The position numbers were made by a program, and so were the translations under genes. Under the pieces are notes generated by a model. The model did not search any database, was not told the origin of the DNA, and worked only from the letters and a program-made list of their open reading frames with translations. 64,000 nucleotides of DNA from Tipula vernalis (lineage: Eukaryota; Arthropoda; Insecta; Diptera; Tipulidae), in assembly GCA_958295665.1 (NCBI GenBank), contig OY282558.1:309600092-309664091 (forward strand). Reading direction: 5' to 3'. This document shows, piece after piece, positions 1 to 11,048 of the stretch. Position 1 is the first letter of the stretch. Every line of letters begins with the position of its first letter.

Positions 1-24
1 TACTGCAACATCTAATCAATGAGA

Positions 25-700
25 AGCTGAACATTTCACATACAAATCTCCATCTTACAAGTTACTTAAAGTAATTGGAAACGGTTTACCTAAAGGCACC
101 AACATCGATGAAATTAAACAGTGCCTCACTAATAACGATTACACATCAAAGGATATTAAAATTTAGGAAAATCCTTGAAGTTACCTAATTAATTCCAAAA
201 TATGGCCTTTTACCAAATGGACTATATTTACTAAAGTTTAATGCAAATAATATATTAAAACATTACAAAATATAAAAAGTATTAATCATGTAATTGTATT
301 TTTTCGGATACAAATTCCTAGAAGAACATTGCCCACACAATGCCGAAGATATGGTATGTATGGCCATGGAACTTCATTTTGCAATAAAACTTTACAGTGT
401 TTAAAATGTGAAGATCATCATGAAACGTCAAATTATATAGTACCAGAAGCCAACCTGAAATGCTGTCTTTGCAACGGAAATCACGCAGCAAATTTACCTG
501 ATTGTCTGAAATTAAAAAAGTATGTAGTCATCCAGGAAAATGTTAAAATTAGGAAACATTTAAGAACAACAAATACCAACAAAATTAGAGACGCATCAAC
601 TCAACGTCCTCCAAACGTCTCTAACACCGAAAAATTAAAGGCGCTATCGCCGCTACGACAAACCCAAATGCACCAGATGTGGAGTTCAACCAGCAACTGA
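25..700 (+). pseudogene. ORF1 (gag-like) zinc-knuckle protein relic
   Basis: A frame beginning near base 37 reads as the pre-knuckle domain of a Jockey-type ORF1 (residues KVIGNGLPKGTNIDEIK) and then meets a stop. From about 330 the frame continues with three knuckle-like motifs: CRRYGMYGHGTSFC, CLKCEDHHETSNY and CCLCNGNHAANLPDC. The second has lost its last cysteine. In intact elements this protein binds the element RNA and packages it. The C-terminal part after 520 is basic and low in recognisable features. Frame breaks mark it as a pseudogene. Confidence 0.72.
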
Positions 701-902
701 AACCTACTTACAATAACAAAACTAATTTGGAATCTAACACAGCTGAGCAAAGATGTCCAGGCTCTTTGTTTTCATACGAGGAAATACTTTCATTGGTAAG
801 TGACATGGTCTCTAGTCTTTCCTGTTGTAAAACGAAATTTGAACAATTTGAAGTAATAACGCGCCTCACAGTAACTTATCTAATCAGTAATGTACAAAAA
901 TG

Positions 903-1520
903 ATTGATCCAACACAAGCAAATCATAATGTATTAAATATTTGTATATGGAATGCTCATAGTATTATGAGATACACCATAACGTTCTTGTGGCTCTGATT
1001 ACAGAAACATGAATGAAAGTTGGTACATCCCTCTTTGACACTGAATATAAAATTTATAATTTAAATAGCAAATCAGGTCATGCAAAGGAAGGTGTTGCGA
1101 TATTAGTAAAGAGAAATATTAAAGACTGTTTGTTACCTTCTTTTCAGATATTTTCACAAACCGTGGAAGGATCAAACTAATAGCTGCTTATTTCAAAGGT
1201 CAAACTTTTTTTAAACAAATTCAAATCAGATATAGAATATCTAACTTCAACCAGTTCAAAATTTATTATTGGAGGCGATTTAAATGCCAAACATCCTCAT
1301 TGGATCTGTTTCAAAAATAATAGAGTGGTTCCGTTCTCTAATGTTAGTTGATACATTTACAGTGAAATTTCCAAATTCCCCACACCAATATAATCCCAAC
1401 TCGAAATACGGTTCCACTCTTGATATAGCCCTTACTAACTGCCCTCAATTTTTAGATAATATGAAATCTATCCAAGATTTAAGCTTTGACCACCTCCCGG
1501 TTCTTTTTCAGTTGAACTGA
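903..1520 (+). pseudogene. APE-type endonuclease domain relic of the non-LTR element
   Basis: Short stretches in shifting frames match the order of an APE endonuclease: LNICIWNAHSI near the start (normally the N-W-N motif), GGDLNAKHPHW near 1273, and STLDIALTN followed by LSFDHLPVLF near 1480 (the S-D-H-P motif). In a working element this domain nicks the target to prime reverse transcription. Many stops interrupt it. The spacing to the reverse transcriptase downstream fits one ORF2. Confidence 0.72.
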
Positions 1521-1764
1521 AATTCCCAAAATTATAATATTCAACGTACGCTAAATTACTCTGCAGCAAATTGGTAACATTACAAAATGTGGGCAATCAG
1601 CAAAAATCTACGTCTTCGAAGTAGACAAATTCCAACACTCAATGACAACATTAATAATCGTTCTTTGATATCGAACCGAGAAAAATGTAAATCGCTAGCA
1701 CACGAATTGCAGGCATTCAAAATAACCATAGTACTTCTTTATTTTTTCAACTAATAGTTTCAGA

Positions 1765-2428
1765 AGTTGACAATTTTTTAACGTCCCACACAGAGCTAAT
1801 GTCCACAGAATATCCGACCATGACCACTCCAAAAGAAATTAAATATATCATAGGATCGACTAAATCTAATATAATCTCCTCTAAATCTCTAGGTGAAGAC
1901 ACTATTAACTGTAGGTTAATCAAAAATCTTCCCAGAAAAGCTATTGTTTTCATAAAATACCTATTTAATGCTTGTTGAAAATACTCATATTTTTCCAAGT
2001 ATTGGAAAACCGCAAAAGTAATACCAATTATAAGGCCAGGGAAGGACAAATCAGAATTATCTAGTTACCGACCAATAAGCTTGTTAAATATCTTGGGAAA
2101 AATGTTCGAAATAGTGATTAAAAGGCATCTTGATAAATTTATTAATATTAATAACATCCTGCCCGATCAACAGTTCGGTTTTCGCCATGAGTTCTTTACA
2201 GAACATCAAGCCCTCCGAATATACAGACATGTTAAAACCTGCCTTATCCTTTTTGATACAGAAAAGACGTTTGATCGAGTTTGGCACAAAGGGCTAATTT
2301 ACAAGATGATTCAAATAAAACTCCCGATTTATCTAATAAAGCTTATTAACAATTATCTTAAGGACATAGAATTTTTTGTTTCTTTCACATCGGACACAAG
2401 CAAGACGGACATTGCATTTTACTTTTGA
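1765..2428 (+). pseudogene. Reverse transcriptase N-terminal half of the non-LTR element
   Basis: The frame carries the linker motif IIGSTKSN, then PIIRPGKDKSELSSYRPISL (RT motif 1) near 2030, then FGFRHEFFTEHQAL, and the FDTEKTFDRVWH motif A near 2255, where the catalytic aspartate lies in FD..KTFDRVWH. The palm motif C (Y-x-D-D), thumb and 3' UTR are absent because Gypsy sequence begins at about 2418. One stop near 1977 and one frame change near 2070 make it non-functional. Confidence 0.8.
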
Positions 2429-3085
2429 AACTCAATTCAATATCGACGAAAATTTTGAATTATTCCAAAAAAATTGGCACGAATATGTGACTGCAGCTGC
2501 CATTGATAAATGACCCGTCACGGAAGAAAAAAAGAAAATCAATTTGCTGTTGACACTCGTTGGAGATGAAGCGAAAATTAAATATACACATTTTTCATTA
2601 AACGAAGAGGAAAAAGACAACGGAAAATGTTCTAAATCTGATTGGAAGTCGTCTAGTGTCAAAAAGGAACGTGTTATACGATAGATATTTGTTCTATACC
2701 TGTAGATAACGAATCGTTCGATACATATTTGATTCGTTTGTCCAAAATCATCGACGTGTGTAAATACAATCAAGGCGTCACAGCTGATCAGTTGTTGCGG
2801 GACCGTATAGCATTTGGCATTAGAGATACGAATCTTAAAAAGAGATTTCTGTCACAAGATCCCGATACTTTAACACTGGATAAGATAATTCAAGAGTTTA
2901 AAGTCAGCGAGGTTACGGAGGATCGATTTAAATCCATAATAGGCGACAAATTTACAAAAGTTAATAAAGTGACAAACCGAAAAAGTGTAAATTTTGTACG
3001 ACGTATCATGTGTTCGATAAAAATGTATGTCCCGCGTTTGGACAAAAATGCAAATCATGTAACGGGAATAATCATTTCGAAGTAG
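2420..3085 (+). pseudogene. Gypsy gag relic with zinc knuckles
   Basis: Residues such as ETQFNIDENFELFQKNWHEY at the start and LRDRIAFGIRDTNLKKRF near 2790 match retrotransposon gag domains of Gypsy elements. A frame shift near 2985-3010 leads into the first knuckle, CKFCTTYHVFDKNVC, and then a second, CKSCNGNNHFEVVY, whose final cysteine is replaced by tyrosine. A stop near 2511 and a frame break near 2680 show decay. Gag normally forms the particle core; the knuckles bind RNA. Confidence 0.72.
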
Positions 3086-5020
3086 TGTATAAAAAGAAAA
3101 ATAATAATAAAATGGGAAAGAAAAATGACATTAAAGCGGTAAAAGAAATAACAATTTCAAATAATAATAATAGTGATAGTGAGAGTTCATTTACTATATC
3201 TACCGTGATTGAATCGAATAAGGGTAATATTCGTGCAGATCTAACCTTAAAATTCAATGGAGAATGGCAAAAAGTGACGTGTGATCTTGATTCGGGGGCA
3301 CAAGCTTGTTTGATTGGGCTTAATCAATTACGTAAATTGACTAATAATAATTTTACGTTAAATGACTCTAAAGTGATTTTGGCGGATTATGGTGGTCATC
3401 CGATAGAAGTTTTGAGTCAAGTGAAGGTACCGTGCCTCCACAATAATAGAAAATATTCAATAATTTTCCATGTGGTCGATAACGCTCATTATGCGTTATT
3501 GTCTGAGAGCGCATGTACTATTCTCGAGCTTATTCACTATGATAAGTGTGTTTTGCGGAATGAACATGCTGTGAATAAAATAACGAATGATGACAATATA
3601 AGTCTAAGTGATAAGGATCCGAAGTATAAAAGTGTTTTTAATCAAGCCAATCAAATCATACAGACGTATAGCGACGTATTCGAGGGTTATGGACACTTAC
3701 CAGGAGAAGTAGAAATAGAAGTGGATGAAACAGTAAAGCTTGTTATTCAGTCTCCTCGTCGTATACCCATGGCATTACGAGCACAATTAAAAGCCGAATT
3801 AGATGGACTTATTAAAGAGTGTATAATTGCACCTGAAAAAGCTAACACAAAGTGGGTTAGTAATATTAGGATCTGTCTAGACCCCATACCTCTAAATGTC
3901 GCAATAAAAAGACCTCATCGTCAGTGTACAACAATTGGTGAAATATTGCCTGAGCTGGGAAAATCAAAAGTATTCTCCACGCTCGATACAACTAAGGGTT
4001 TTTGGCAGTTGAAATTGTAAGAAGCGAGCAGTAAGTTAACAACCTTTTGGACTCCGTTTGGACGAATGACATGGTTGCGATCTCCTTTTGGTATATCATC
4101 GGCTCCGGAATTGTTCCAGATGAAAATGTAAGAAATTGTACATGACTTAAAGGGTATTGAAATACTAGCTGATGACATATTAATTTACGGAATAGGTGAT
4201 ACTATGGCCGAAGCAATAATGGATCATAATGTAAAATTGGAGAAGTTACTAATACGTTTGCGTGAAAATAATTGCAAACTTAACAAAAAGAAATTAAACC
4301 TCTGTTGTTCAGAAGTAAAATTTTTTGGACATGTGTTATCAAATAAAGGTCTGAAAGCTGATGAAATATGCCATCGCCAAAGATAAGTCGGATTTGCTAA
4401 TATTTCTAGGATTGCTGAACTATTTAGGAAGATACATAAAAAATCTAAGCGCATATAGCTCCGTTCTTCGAAAATTAGCAATCGAAAAGGCAGAATGGAA
4501 ATGGACGCAAGAGGAAGAACATGAATTTCAAAAATTGAAAATGCTAGTCGCCAATACAAAATCTCTAAAATATTTTGAAGTCGGAAAACAGCTCACTGTA
4601 GAGTGTGATTCAAGCAGCACTGGATTAGGAGTTGTTGTTCTTCAGGATGAACAAGTAATCGCGTATGCATCTCGTACGCTAACAGCAGCGGAAAAAAATT
4701 ATGCTATGATCGAGAAAGAGTTGTTGGCCATAGTGTTTGCATGTGTACGATTCGATCAGCTCATCGTTAGCAATGTAACAACTCTGATAAAGACCGATTA
4801 TAAACCGCTCATATCAATATTCAATAAACCACTGTTAAAAGTACCAAAGCGATTGCAATTAATGCTTATGGTACTCCAGCGCTACAACATTGAACTGAAA
4901 TGTATCGAGGGTAAAAAGAACGTGATTGCTGATACATTAACTAGGGCATCATTAGAGGTACCAGAGGATTTTAATTTTATTAATCAGTCGTTTTTTATTA
5001 ATCGTACGTTTTTAAAGTAA
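3085..5020 (+). pseudogene. Gypsy protease, reverse transcriptase and RNase H relic
   Basis: The aspartic protease motif CDLDSGAQACLIG lies near 3278. Reverse transcriptase follows: ICLDPIPLN (motif near 3870), FSTLDTTKGFWQ (motif A) near 3972, then a stop at 4018-4020. Motif C reads ILADDILIYG near 4160. RNase H begins around 4590 with VECDSSSTGLG and continues through YASRTLTAAEKNY. The tail LIKTDYKPLI then RLQLMLMVLQRYN is typical of Gypsy RNase H. Frame breaks at about 4020 and 4370 make it a pseudogene, though domain order and lengths are normal. Confidence 0.82.
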
Positions 5021-5239
5021 AAGTAGCTGAAAACAGGTTTTCAAAAGATTTCGGAAAATTAATTTAGTCGAATCACTAAAAATCTCAGATGAAAGAATTG
5101 ATAACATAAAAACAGAAACCATGAAAGATCAGTCGTTGTAAAAATTAATTTCTTTCATTTGTAATGGGTGGCCAAATCGAATACATGAAGTCCCTGACGA
5201 TATACGATTATATTATAAATACAAGCATGAACTTTCAAC

Positions 5240-6118
5240 GCAAGATGGATTGATATTTAGAAATTGTAAAATATTAATTCCTTATAGTCTACGGAAAATT
5301 ATGGTTGAGAAAGTTCACGTGGCATATAACGGCATAGAGACAGGATGGCGAAGGATAATATTTTCTGGCCGAATATGTCAGCGGAAATATAATAAAAAGT
5401 TCAAATGTGTGATATCTGCGTCAAGTATTCGAGTTCACAGTCTAATCCACCTATGCAATCGCACGAAGTTCCTACATATCCATTCCAGTATGTATCAATG
5501 GATGTGCTCGCGTCAAAATTAAAATGAAAAGCATATAATGTGCTTGTTACTGTGGACCACTACTCAGATTTCTTTGAACTTGAGGTTTTAAGAGATTTAA
5601 CACCGGGTGCTGTAATAAAACAATGCAAAAGAAATTTTAGTCGTCATGGAATTCCTCAGCGAGTCTGTACTGACAACGGTACTAATTTTGTCAACAGACA
5701 ATTCAAAGACTTTGAAAGGACGTTGGAATTTGAACACGTTTCCTCATCTCCACATCACCCAAGAGGTAATGGAAAGGCAGAGGCAGTAGTAAAGATTGCT
5801 AAGAGTCTAATAAAGAAAGTTGAGGAATCTCATCAAGATATTTGGTACTGTTTGTTAAGCTGGCGGAATTCCCCGAACAAAATTAATTCAAGTCCAGTTC
5901 AGATATTGTTCTCAAGAAAAACGCGATCTGGTGTTCCATCGTGTAATGAACAATACTTACCAAAAATAATCGACAATGTTCCTGAAAAGATAAAAGCGCA
6001 GCATGGCAAAAGCAAATTTTACTTTGATAGAAAAACAAAAAGTATTCCAGAATTGGAAATAGGGCAGTCCGTAGCGGTTCAGGTACATCCGCAAATTGAT
6101 AAGGAATGGTCACTTTGA
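5240..6118 (+). pseudogene. Gypsy integrase relic
   Basis: A degraded N-terminal region (5250-5522) is followed by the catalytic core in frame from 5540: TVDHYSDFFELEV supplies the first aspartate, CTDNGTNFVNRQF near 5667 the second, and HHPRGNGKAEAVV near 5755 the glutamate. The D-D-E spacing is normal for retroelement integrases. A stop after 6115 ends the frame just after a conserved segment (LEIGQSVAVQVHP). The zinc-binding HHCC module is not readable in one frame. Confidence 0.8.
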
Positions 6119-6317
6119 GTTATTGAGCAACAGCTCAAAGATCGTTCTTTCTTGGTAAATGTAGACGGTTCTATGAAATGATAATGAAATTTCCATATGG
6201 AGATGGTAGTTCAGTTGTATGAGTGAGGGCAAGGAAGAATATGATAAAAAAGCATGTTTCTTTAAGTTTATTTTATGAAGTTAAATTGTGTGTTTTATTC
6301 ATGTAAATATAAAACCA

Positions 6318-6870
6318 TAACAGCCAATTAGGATGAAACTTATCTATTTCTTAACGGATTTTAGTGAAATTTGGCATCCGCGATGTAAATGGGGTTCAAA
6401 AATGATACAGCTAATTTTGAGATTCTACGCTACCGTTAGTAGTTTAAATTTTGCGGCGCGTGTCTGTCACACACTATTTTTTCTAAACAAGGCCAAACTT
6501 ACCACTCTGACAGCAATTATTCGGAAAACATAACTGAAAGTTTAATATGAAGGATTGGCGAGAAAAGTTTCTAACCCAACAGCTGCATAATTCACAGATA
6601 CCACAACACACAACAATATAGAAGCGTTATTGACATATTTCTCACAACCTCATCCAAAAATAATTTTTGGGTCACATTTCCTTATGTTTGTTGGAATCGT
6701 CAAAATTCATCATAATCGGTTACAAATAGGTAAATTATATCCTAATTGACTATATTCCAGAATTTCGTCGTCTAAAAATCATTTTAGAATCCCATTTACA
6801 GCGCACATTTCGAATTTCATCATAATCGGTTAAGGAATAGCAAACTTCCATCCTAATGGTCCATATGTAA
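6318..6870. repeat. Degenerate ~115-bp repeat units in head-to-head (inverted) arrangement
   Basis: A unit with the words ccaattaggatgaaact, ttaacggattttagtgaaat and aatgatacagctaatttt starts near 6325 in forward orientation. From about 6650 to 6870 the same words occur as reverse complements (aaaatcattttagaatccca; cataatcggttaaggaatag). The same unit makes up the array at 7245-8000 inside the neighbouring TIR element. It does not code for anything. Confidence 0.7.
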
Positions 6871-6979
6871 ATATAATTTGCCCAAGGTTCAATTTGAAGT
6901 GTGAAACCTGTACCTTATCACCTCAAATAAAAAACATGTTTTTCGAAGTAAACCGACGCTTGGTACACAATAAGGTCAG

Positions 6980-7022
6980 GGGCCCTATTATGAAATTTTC
7001 GATAGCGTTTTTTTTCTCGATA
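6980..7022 (+). repeat. Left terminal inverted repeat (43 bp)
   Basis: Begins GGGCCCTATTATGAAATTTT and ends CTCGATA, matching the complement of 9095-9137. It is followed by more TATCGAAAAT-type palindromes up to about 7095. Confidence 0.85.
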
Positions 7023-7244
7023 TTATCGAAAATGAGCTATCATGAATTTTCCGATATTGTTTTTTTTCGATAATATCGAAAATTTTCGACATATTAACCC
7101 TTATCGAACGAACTAAAGGCTTATGGCATAGAAAACGATCAAAGGCCTCTATAAGAGAACATGTGAAGTAGGGCATGGAGATAAACAGGTTTCCGAACAA
7201 ATCCTACATGTAATTTGACATCCGTCTTGGAAAAGGAATCCTGA

Positions 7245-8000
7245 AATGATTTTTAGGTGAATTTTTGGAATATGGCCAATTAGGATGGAACTTGGCTATT
7301 CCTTAACCGATTACGAAGAAATTTAACGCGTTGGAAATGGGATTCTAAAATGATTTTTGTATAAAGTTCTGGAATATGGCGAAGTAGGATGGAACTTGGC
7401 TATTCCTCACCGATTCAATTGAAATTGGGCATGCGAGATGGAAATGGGATTGTAAAATGATTTTTGGATAAAGTTCTGGAACGTGAACTTGGCTATTTTT
7501 TAATCAATTTTAGTAAAACTTGGCGTGGGCGATGGAAATGGGATTCTAAAGTAATTTTTAGATACATTTCTGGAATATAGCCAACTAGGATGGAACTTGG
7601 CTATTCATTCACCGATTTTAGTGAAATTTGACACCCTGGATGGAAATGGGATTCTAAAATGATTTTTGGATGAAGTTCTGAAATTTGACCACCTAGGATA
7701 GAACTAGATAGGCTACCTCCTTTAACTTTATCCAAAAATCATTTTAGAATCCCTTTTCCATCGTGCATGTAAAATTTCACTAAAATCGGTTAAGGAATAG
7801 TCAAGCTCCATCCTAGTTGGCCATATTCCAGAACTTGCATGTCAAATTTTACTAAAATCGGTTGAGGAATAGCCAAGTTCCATCCCGGTCGGCCATATTC
7901 CAGAAGTTAAGCCTTTTTCATCGCGCATGGAAATTTTACTAAAGCCGGTTAAGGCATAGCCAAGTTCCATCCTAGTTGACTATATTCAAAACCTCATTTA
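7245..8000. repeat. Inverted array of ~115-bp units (forward 7245-7700, reverse 7725-8000)
   Basis: Forward units repeat the words ggatggaacttggctattcc, accgattttagtgaaatttg and gatggaaatgggattctaaa at about 110-120-bp spacing (four or more copies). From about 7725 the same words appear reverse-complemented (aaatcattttagaatccc; ggttaaggaatag; caagttccatccta). The whole forms a large imperfect palindrome centred near 7715. Confidence 0.8.
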
Positions 8001-8117
8001 ATCCCGTCTTTCATCTCATTTTCCGTCGTCCTGTAGGCAAGTATTACGAAAAAAGCTCTCGTTCTTTAAGGGTTAATATTATATTATTATTAATTTTGTA
8101 ATTTTCCTAATACTTAG

Positions 8118-8227
8118 GACTGCATCAAACGGAAAGAAGAACGAAAAACAAGAAAAACGAAAATGAAATGGTGGAACGCTTAAATAATGCAGGTCCTCCA
8201 GAAAAATCCGTCGATGGGTGGAAAAGA
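8118..8227 (+). pseudogene. Exon-like remnant of a SANT/zeste-type DNA-binding protein
   Basis: Between a plausible acceptor (ACTTAG at 8117) and donor (GTAAGG from 8228) lies a 110-nt open stretch. It encodes residues ending EMVERLNNAGPPEKSVDGWK. The words LN..GPPEK and GWK match the third-helix region of the Myb/SANT-like (regulatory protein zeste) domain often carried by PIF/Harbinger elements. No upstream or downstream partner exon was recognised, so this is a fragment. It is the only coding trace inside the 6980-9137 element. Confidence 0.6.
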
Positions 8228-9094
8228 GTAAGGTTGTTTTTAACGAAATTAAAATTGTGAAGTAATTGTGAAATTTTGTTTTTGTTGTAGTTCTTACGAT
8301 TTGTTTACAATTATTTTTAGAAGACCTGCACTAAAAGTTTAAAATAATGTTAAAGTAATATTTTTAATAATAAAATTAATTTTATTGAAAAAGTTTAATT
8401 TAAAAATAATTATATGTGATTCGCAACTAAAATAAAAATGTTTTTAAATTTTTAATTGTTTTATTTTAATGAAACCCATTTCATTCCAATTCATTGAATA
8501 GAATTTTAAATAAGGACCTGATCTATTTTTAATCTTTCTGTTTTCAAACCGAGTTGGCTTCACTTGACGTTTGCTTATTTCCACTCTATGTCTTATATGT
8601 ACATATCTCTTTGATGTCACATTTAAATTGAGTTGATTATCGATGTCTATTATATAGCGATTTTCGTTGTCATCGAAATTATCGAAAAAAAACGCTATCG
8701 AAAATTGCATAACAGGTATTTTCGACGCTATCAAAACGATTTTTAATATGTTTCGAAGATTGTAAGAGAATTCAATCTAGCTTCGAACTGATGAGCTTAT
8801 GATTATGAAAAAATCAATCTTCTCATCAGGCCGCGGCGACTGGACTGATTATACCACAATTTACATTCTATATATACAGAATGTGCTGTGATTTAAGTAC
8901 TAGCGAATCGTACTAATACAGATGAAATCTCTTACAATTTTTTCTTCTTCACGATATTCACACTGCTCTGTGAGTAAGCTAATTTTTACTTTTGATTAAT
9001 TTTTTTTTTTTAATTAATTTTTTTTTTCTTTTTTTTTTAATGTAATTAACATTCAACAAAAAAATTAATAAAAAGCTACCAAAACACTCAATAC

Positions 9095-9137
9095 TATCGA
9101 GAAAAAAAACGATATCGAAAATTTCATAATAGGGCCC
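9095..9137 (-). repeat. Right terminal inverted repeat (43 bp)
   Basis: Reverse complement of 6980-7022 with a single visible difference (GATATCG for GATAGCG). Followed directly by CAG at 9138-9140. Confidence 0.85.
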
Positions 9138-9289
9138 CAGGGTGACTCTGCACGATTGTGTGTTGCGCTTTAAAAAGGGAGCACCTTAACGTATAGTTAG
9201 TACTCAAAACTGTAGCTAGAGAGCCTCAGACCCATTAATTTTCAAAATGTTTTTAAGATACTTACGATCGAATTTGAGGTAAGCGTCAA

Positions 9290-10460
9290 ATTGTCCCTGT
9301 GTGTTCTCGGAGGGTTTAAAAGTCACTGAAACGGAGGTTTATGGCTGCTTTTCTCTTCTTGATGTAAATAATCCGGCTGGTCATGATGGCATTCCACCCA
9401 TCCTCATTAAAAATTGTGCTGAAAAATCCCTCGGACTTGGATTTTTCCTGATCCCTGGAAAATATCCTTCATTTGTCCGTTTTTTAGAGGAATTGCTATT
9501 CTGTCTGTCATAACCCAAACTTTTCGAAGCCATGGTGCAGAGATTTTTGTTTTTTTTTTATTTGAAATCTTTTATTTTACCTGCACAATATGGGTTTTAT
9601 CCGGGAAGATCAATCTGGCGATTGATATAAGTGAATTATCAATCTGGCTTCGTTCTGTGGACCTTTATACAGCACGATCGAGGAAAGGCAAAAAGTGGAT
9701 GTAGTTTACACTGATTTTTCAAAAGCTTTTGATAAAGTGTATCATACAATTCGTCTCTATAAGCTAGAGAAACTAAAATGTAAGTTCATTCCTATCAAAT
9801 GGTTGCAATCTTATCTTTCTGGCCGATCACAACACGTTAATATTAATGACTCTACTTCTAATTTATTTCGTGTTTTGAATTTGCCCATTGCCTTCTTTAC
9901 GCATATGATACGAAAATATTCCCTTCGATTTCTACAATTTCTCAAATTGTTGTTGAATGTGGCGAAATGTAAGGTTATCTCTTTTTTTAGAACACGATCA
10001 CCTATTCTTCAGCAGAATTTTCTTTATAATATGGCGGTTGACAGAGTTGAGTTGTTGTCTGACTTGGGTATAATCTTCTCTTCTGATATTTCCTTTACAA
10101 AACATATTGATTGTATATTGTTAAGGCTTACATTATGTTAGGCTTCATTATGCACAAGTGTAAAGACTTTTGGGGCCCGCTTACACTAAAATCTTTATAT
10201 TTGTCCCTTGTTCGATCTATTCTTGAATTCGTTTGTCAGGTCTGATCACCATTTTATCAGTCTTATTCAGATAGAATTGAAATCGTTCAGAAGCAATTTG
10301 TACTGTACGTTCTTCGTGGTCTATCTTAAAAACATCCCTGTAATTTATTAAAATTACAACAACTCTGTGCGCGATGTTTTGATCTCACGTATTGATTGTG
10401 ATGAAATACTTACGGGTTTTAATTGTTACGCTCCTAAACGTTGTTCGCCGCCGACAAGAT
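9290..10460 (+). pseudogene. Non-LTR reverse transcriptase fragment, family copy 1
   Basis: The reading begins with VTETEVYGCFSLLDVNNPAG and HDGIPPILIKNCAE (RT linker), then jumps to VDVVYTDFSKAFDKVYH at 9695 (motif A) and KWLQSYLSGRSQHV. The palm motif C is missing: after FRVLNLPIA the sequence runs to AVDRVELLSDLGIIFSS near 10030, the thumb region. Internal deletions and frame shifts make it inactive. It closely resembles the minus-strand copy at 20630-22790, including the end near 10380-10460 (coding for PKRC-like residues). It lacks ORF1 and the endonuclease. Confidence 0.8.
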
Positions 10461-10487
10461 AATTTCTTATAAGCGTATTTCATTGGC

Positions 10488-10572
10488 GTTAGCAAACTAC
10501 TCACAAGTAGTTGTATCTACTCGCAACTACTCATACTCAAGTAGTAGTTGTTCTTGTTAGTAGTAGTTACGC
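10488..10572. repeat. Short degenerate ACTAC/GTAGT-rich repeat
   Basis: The words actactcacaagtagttg, ctactcgcaactactc and agtagtagttg repeat with both complements present, so local hairpins are possible. A similar word (ctactcacaagtac) recurs near 15465 on the far side of the LTR element inserted at 10840. No coding potential. Confidence 0.5.
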
Positions 10573-10839
10573 ATATAATTAACAACATAGGGATTTTAGT
10601 TTAAAAAATTCTAATAGGTGGCTCTATACCAATTTTGGTTGTGGAGACTTCATTTTTTAACCCTAATCCAACTAAGGTGTGTCTTTTTGGCTCGTTTGAT
10701 AAATACATACATCGATTTTCAAAATGATGTTAATTTAGTTATAAACTGTATGTATTTTATTTTGAAACATTTCCATACAACATACTTAACATCTACTCAT
10801 TCTCTGCAAAAATTTAGTAAATTATTTGATTAGAATTTG

Positions 10840-11028
10840 TGTCATGTGAAGCCAGCTTTAAAAGTATAAAAGGTACTCTTTTATTATTTTGACAGTAGTA
10901 TGTTAGGCTAGAGTTTTTCCTGTACACGAACAGACACATGTAATTCTAAATATTAATAAAGATTATTAATCCACACTTATTATTTTAATCTACGAACAAT
11001 ATGTTGTTTAGAAACACTAAACATAACA
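10840..11028 (+). repeat. 5' LTR (189 bp)
   Basis: Starts TGTCATGTGAAGCCAGC and ends ACTAAACATAACA. A TATA-like word (aaagtataaaaggta) lies near 10860 and a polyadenylation-like AATAAA near 10953. The copy at 15024-15212 differs at a handful of positions. Confidence 0.92.
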
Positions 11029-11048
11029 TACTGGCGACGAGGATTTAT
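11029..11048 (+). promoter_or_regulatory. Primer-binding-site-like word, first copy
   Basis: TACTGGCGACGAGGATTTAT directly follows the 5' LTR, with the expected TGG (complement of tRNA CCA). I cannot assign the tRNA. The same 20 bases recur at 11698-11717, just ahead of gag. Confidence 0.6.

Larger units (their letters stand above)
1..2425 (+). mobile_element. Decayed Jockey-type non-LTR retrotransposon, both ends missing
   Basis: Three pieces of a LINE-like element follow each other in the expected order: an ORF1 nucleic-acid-binding protein with zinc knuckles, an APE-type endonuclease, and the N-terminal half of a reverse transcriptase. The window edge cuts ORF1. The reverse transcriptase stops before its catalytic Y-x-D-D motif, where Gypsy gag sequence begins at about 2418. 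All three reading frames carry stops and frameshifts, so the copy is dead. No poly(A) tail or target duplication can be seen, because the 3' end is gone. Clade assignment (Jockey/I group) rests on the knuckle-bearing ORF1 and the endonuclease motifs. Confidence 0.8.
2418..6250 (+). mobile_element. Ty3/Gypsy retrotransposon relic, no LTRs recognised
   Basis: Gag, protease, reverse transcriptase, RNase H and integrase appear in Gypsy order on the plus strand over 3.8 kb. The 5' end abuts the truncated non-LTR element and the 3' end runs into the ~115-bp repeat array about 150 bp after the integrase. I found no pair of LTRs and no primer site. The pol reading frame is broken at several points (for example around 4020, 4380, 5020 and 5520). 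It is an old defective copy. Confidence 0.82.
6980..9137. mobile_element. Non-autonomous TIR DNA element, GGGCCC ends, 3-bp CAG duplication
   Basis: A 43-bp inverted repeat bounds this 2158-bp block: 6980-7022 matches the reverse complement of 9095-9137 with one visible mismatch. Both ends begin GGGCCCTATTATGAAATTTT. CAG flanks both sides (6977-6979 and 9138-9140), which fits a 3-bp target duplication. A second, weaker pair of similar ends lies just inside (near 7034 and near 8718). Inside are the inverted ~115-bp arrays and one exon-like SANT/zeste remnant, but no transposase. GGGCC-type ends, a 3-bp duplication and a SANT gene remnant suggest PIF/Harbinger ancestry; this is inference, since that group usually duplicates TWA. 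Confidence 0.75.

Noticed and set aside
2084..2287. Minus-strand frame opposite the LINE reverse transcriptase
   Set aside because: Shadow of the plus-strand RT coding sequence.
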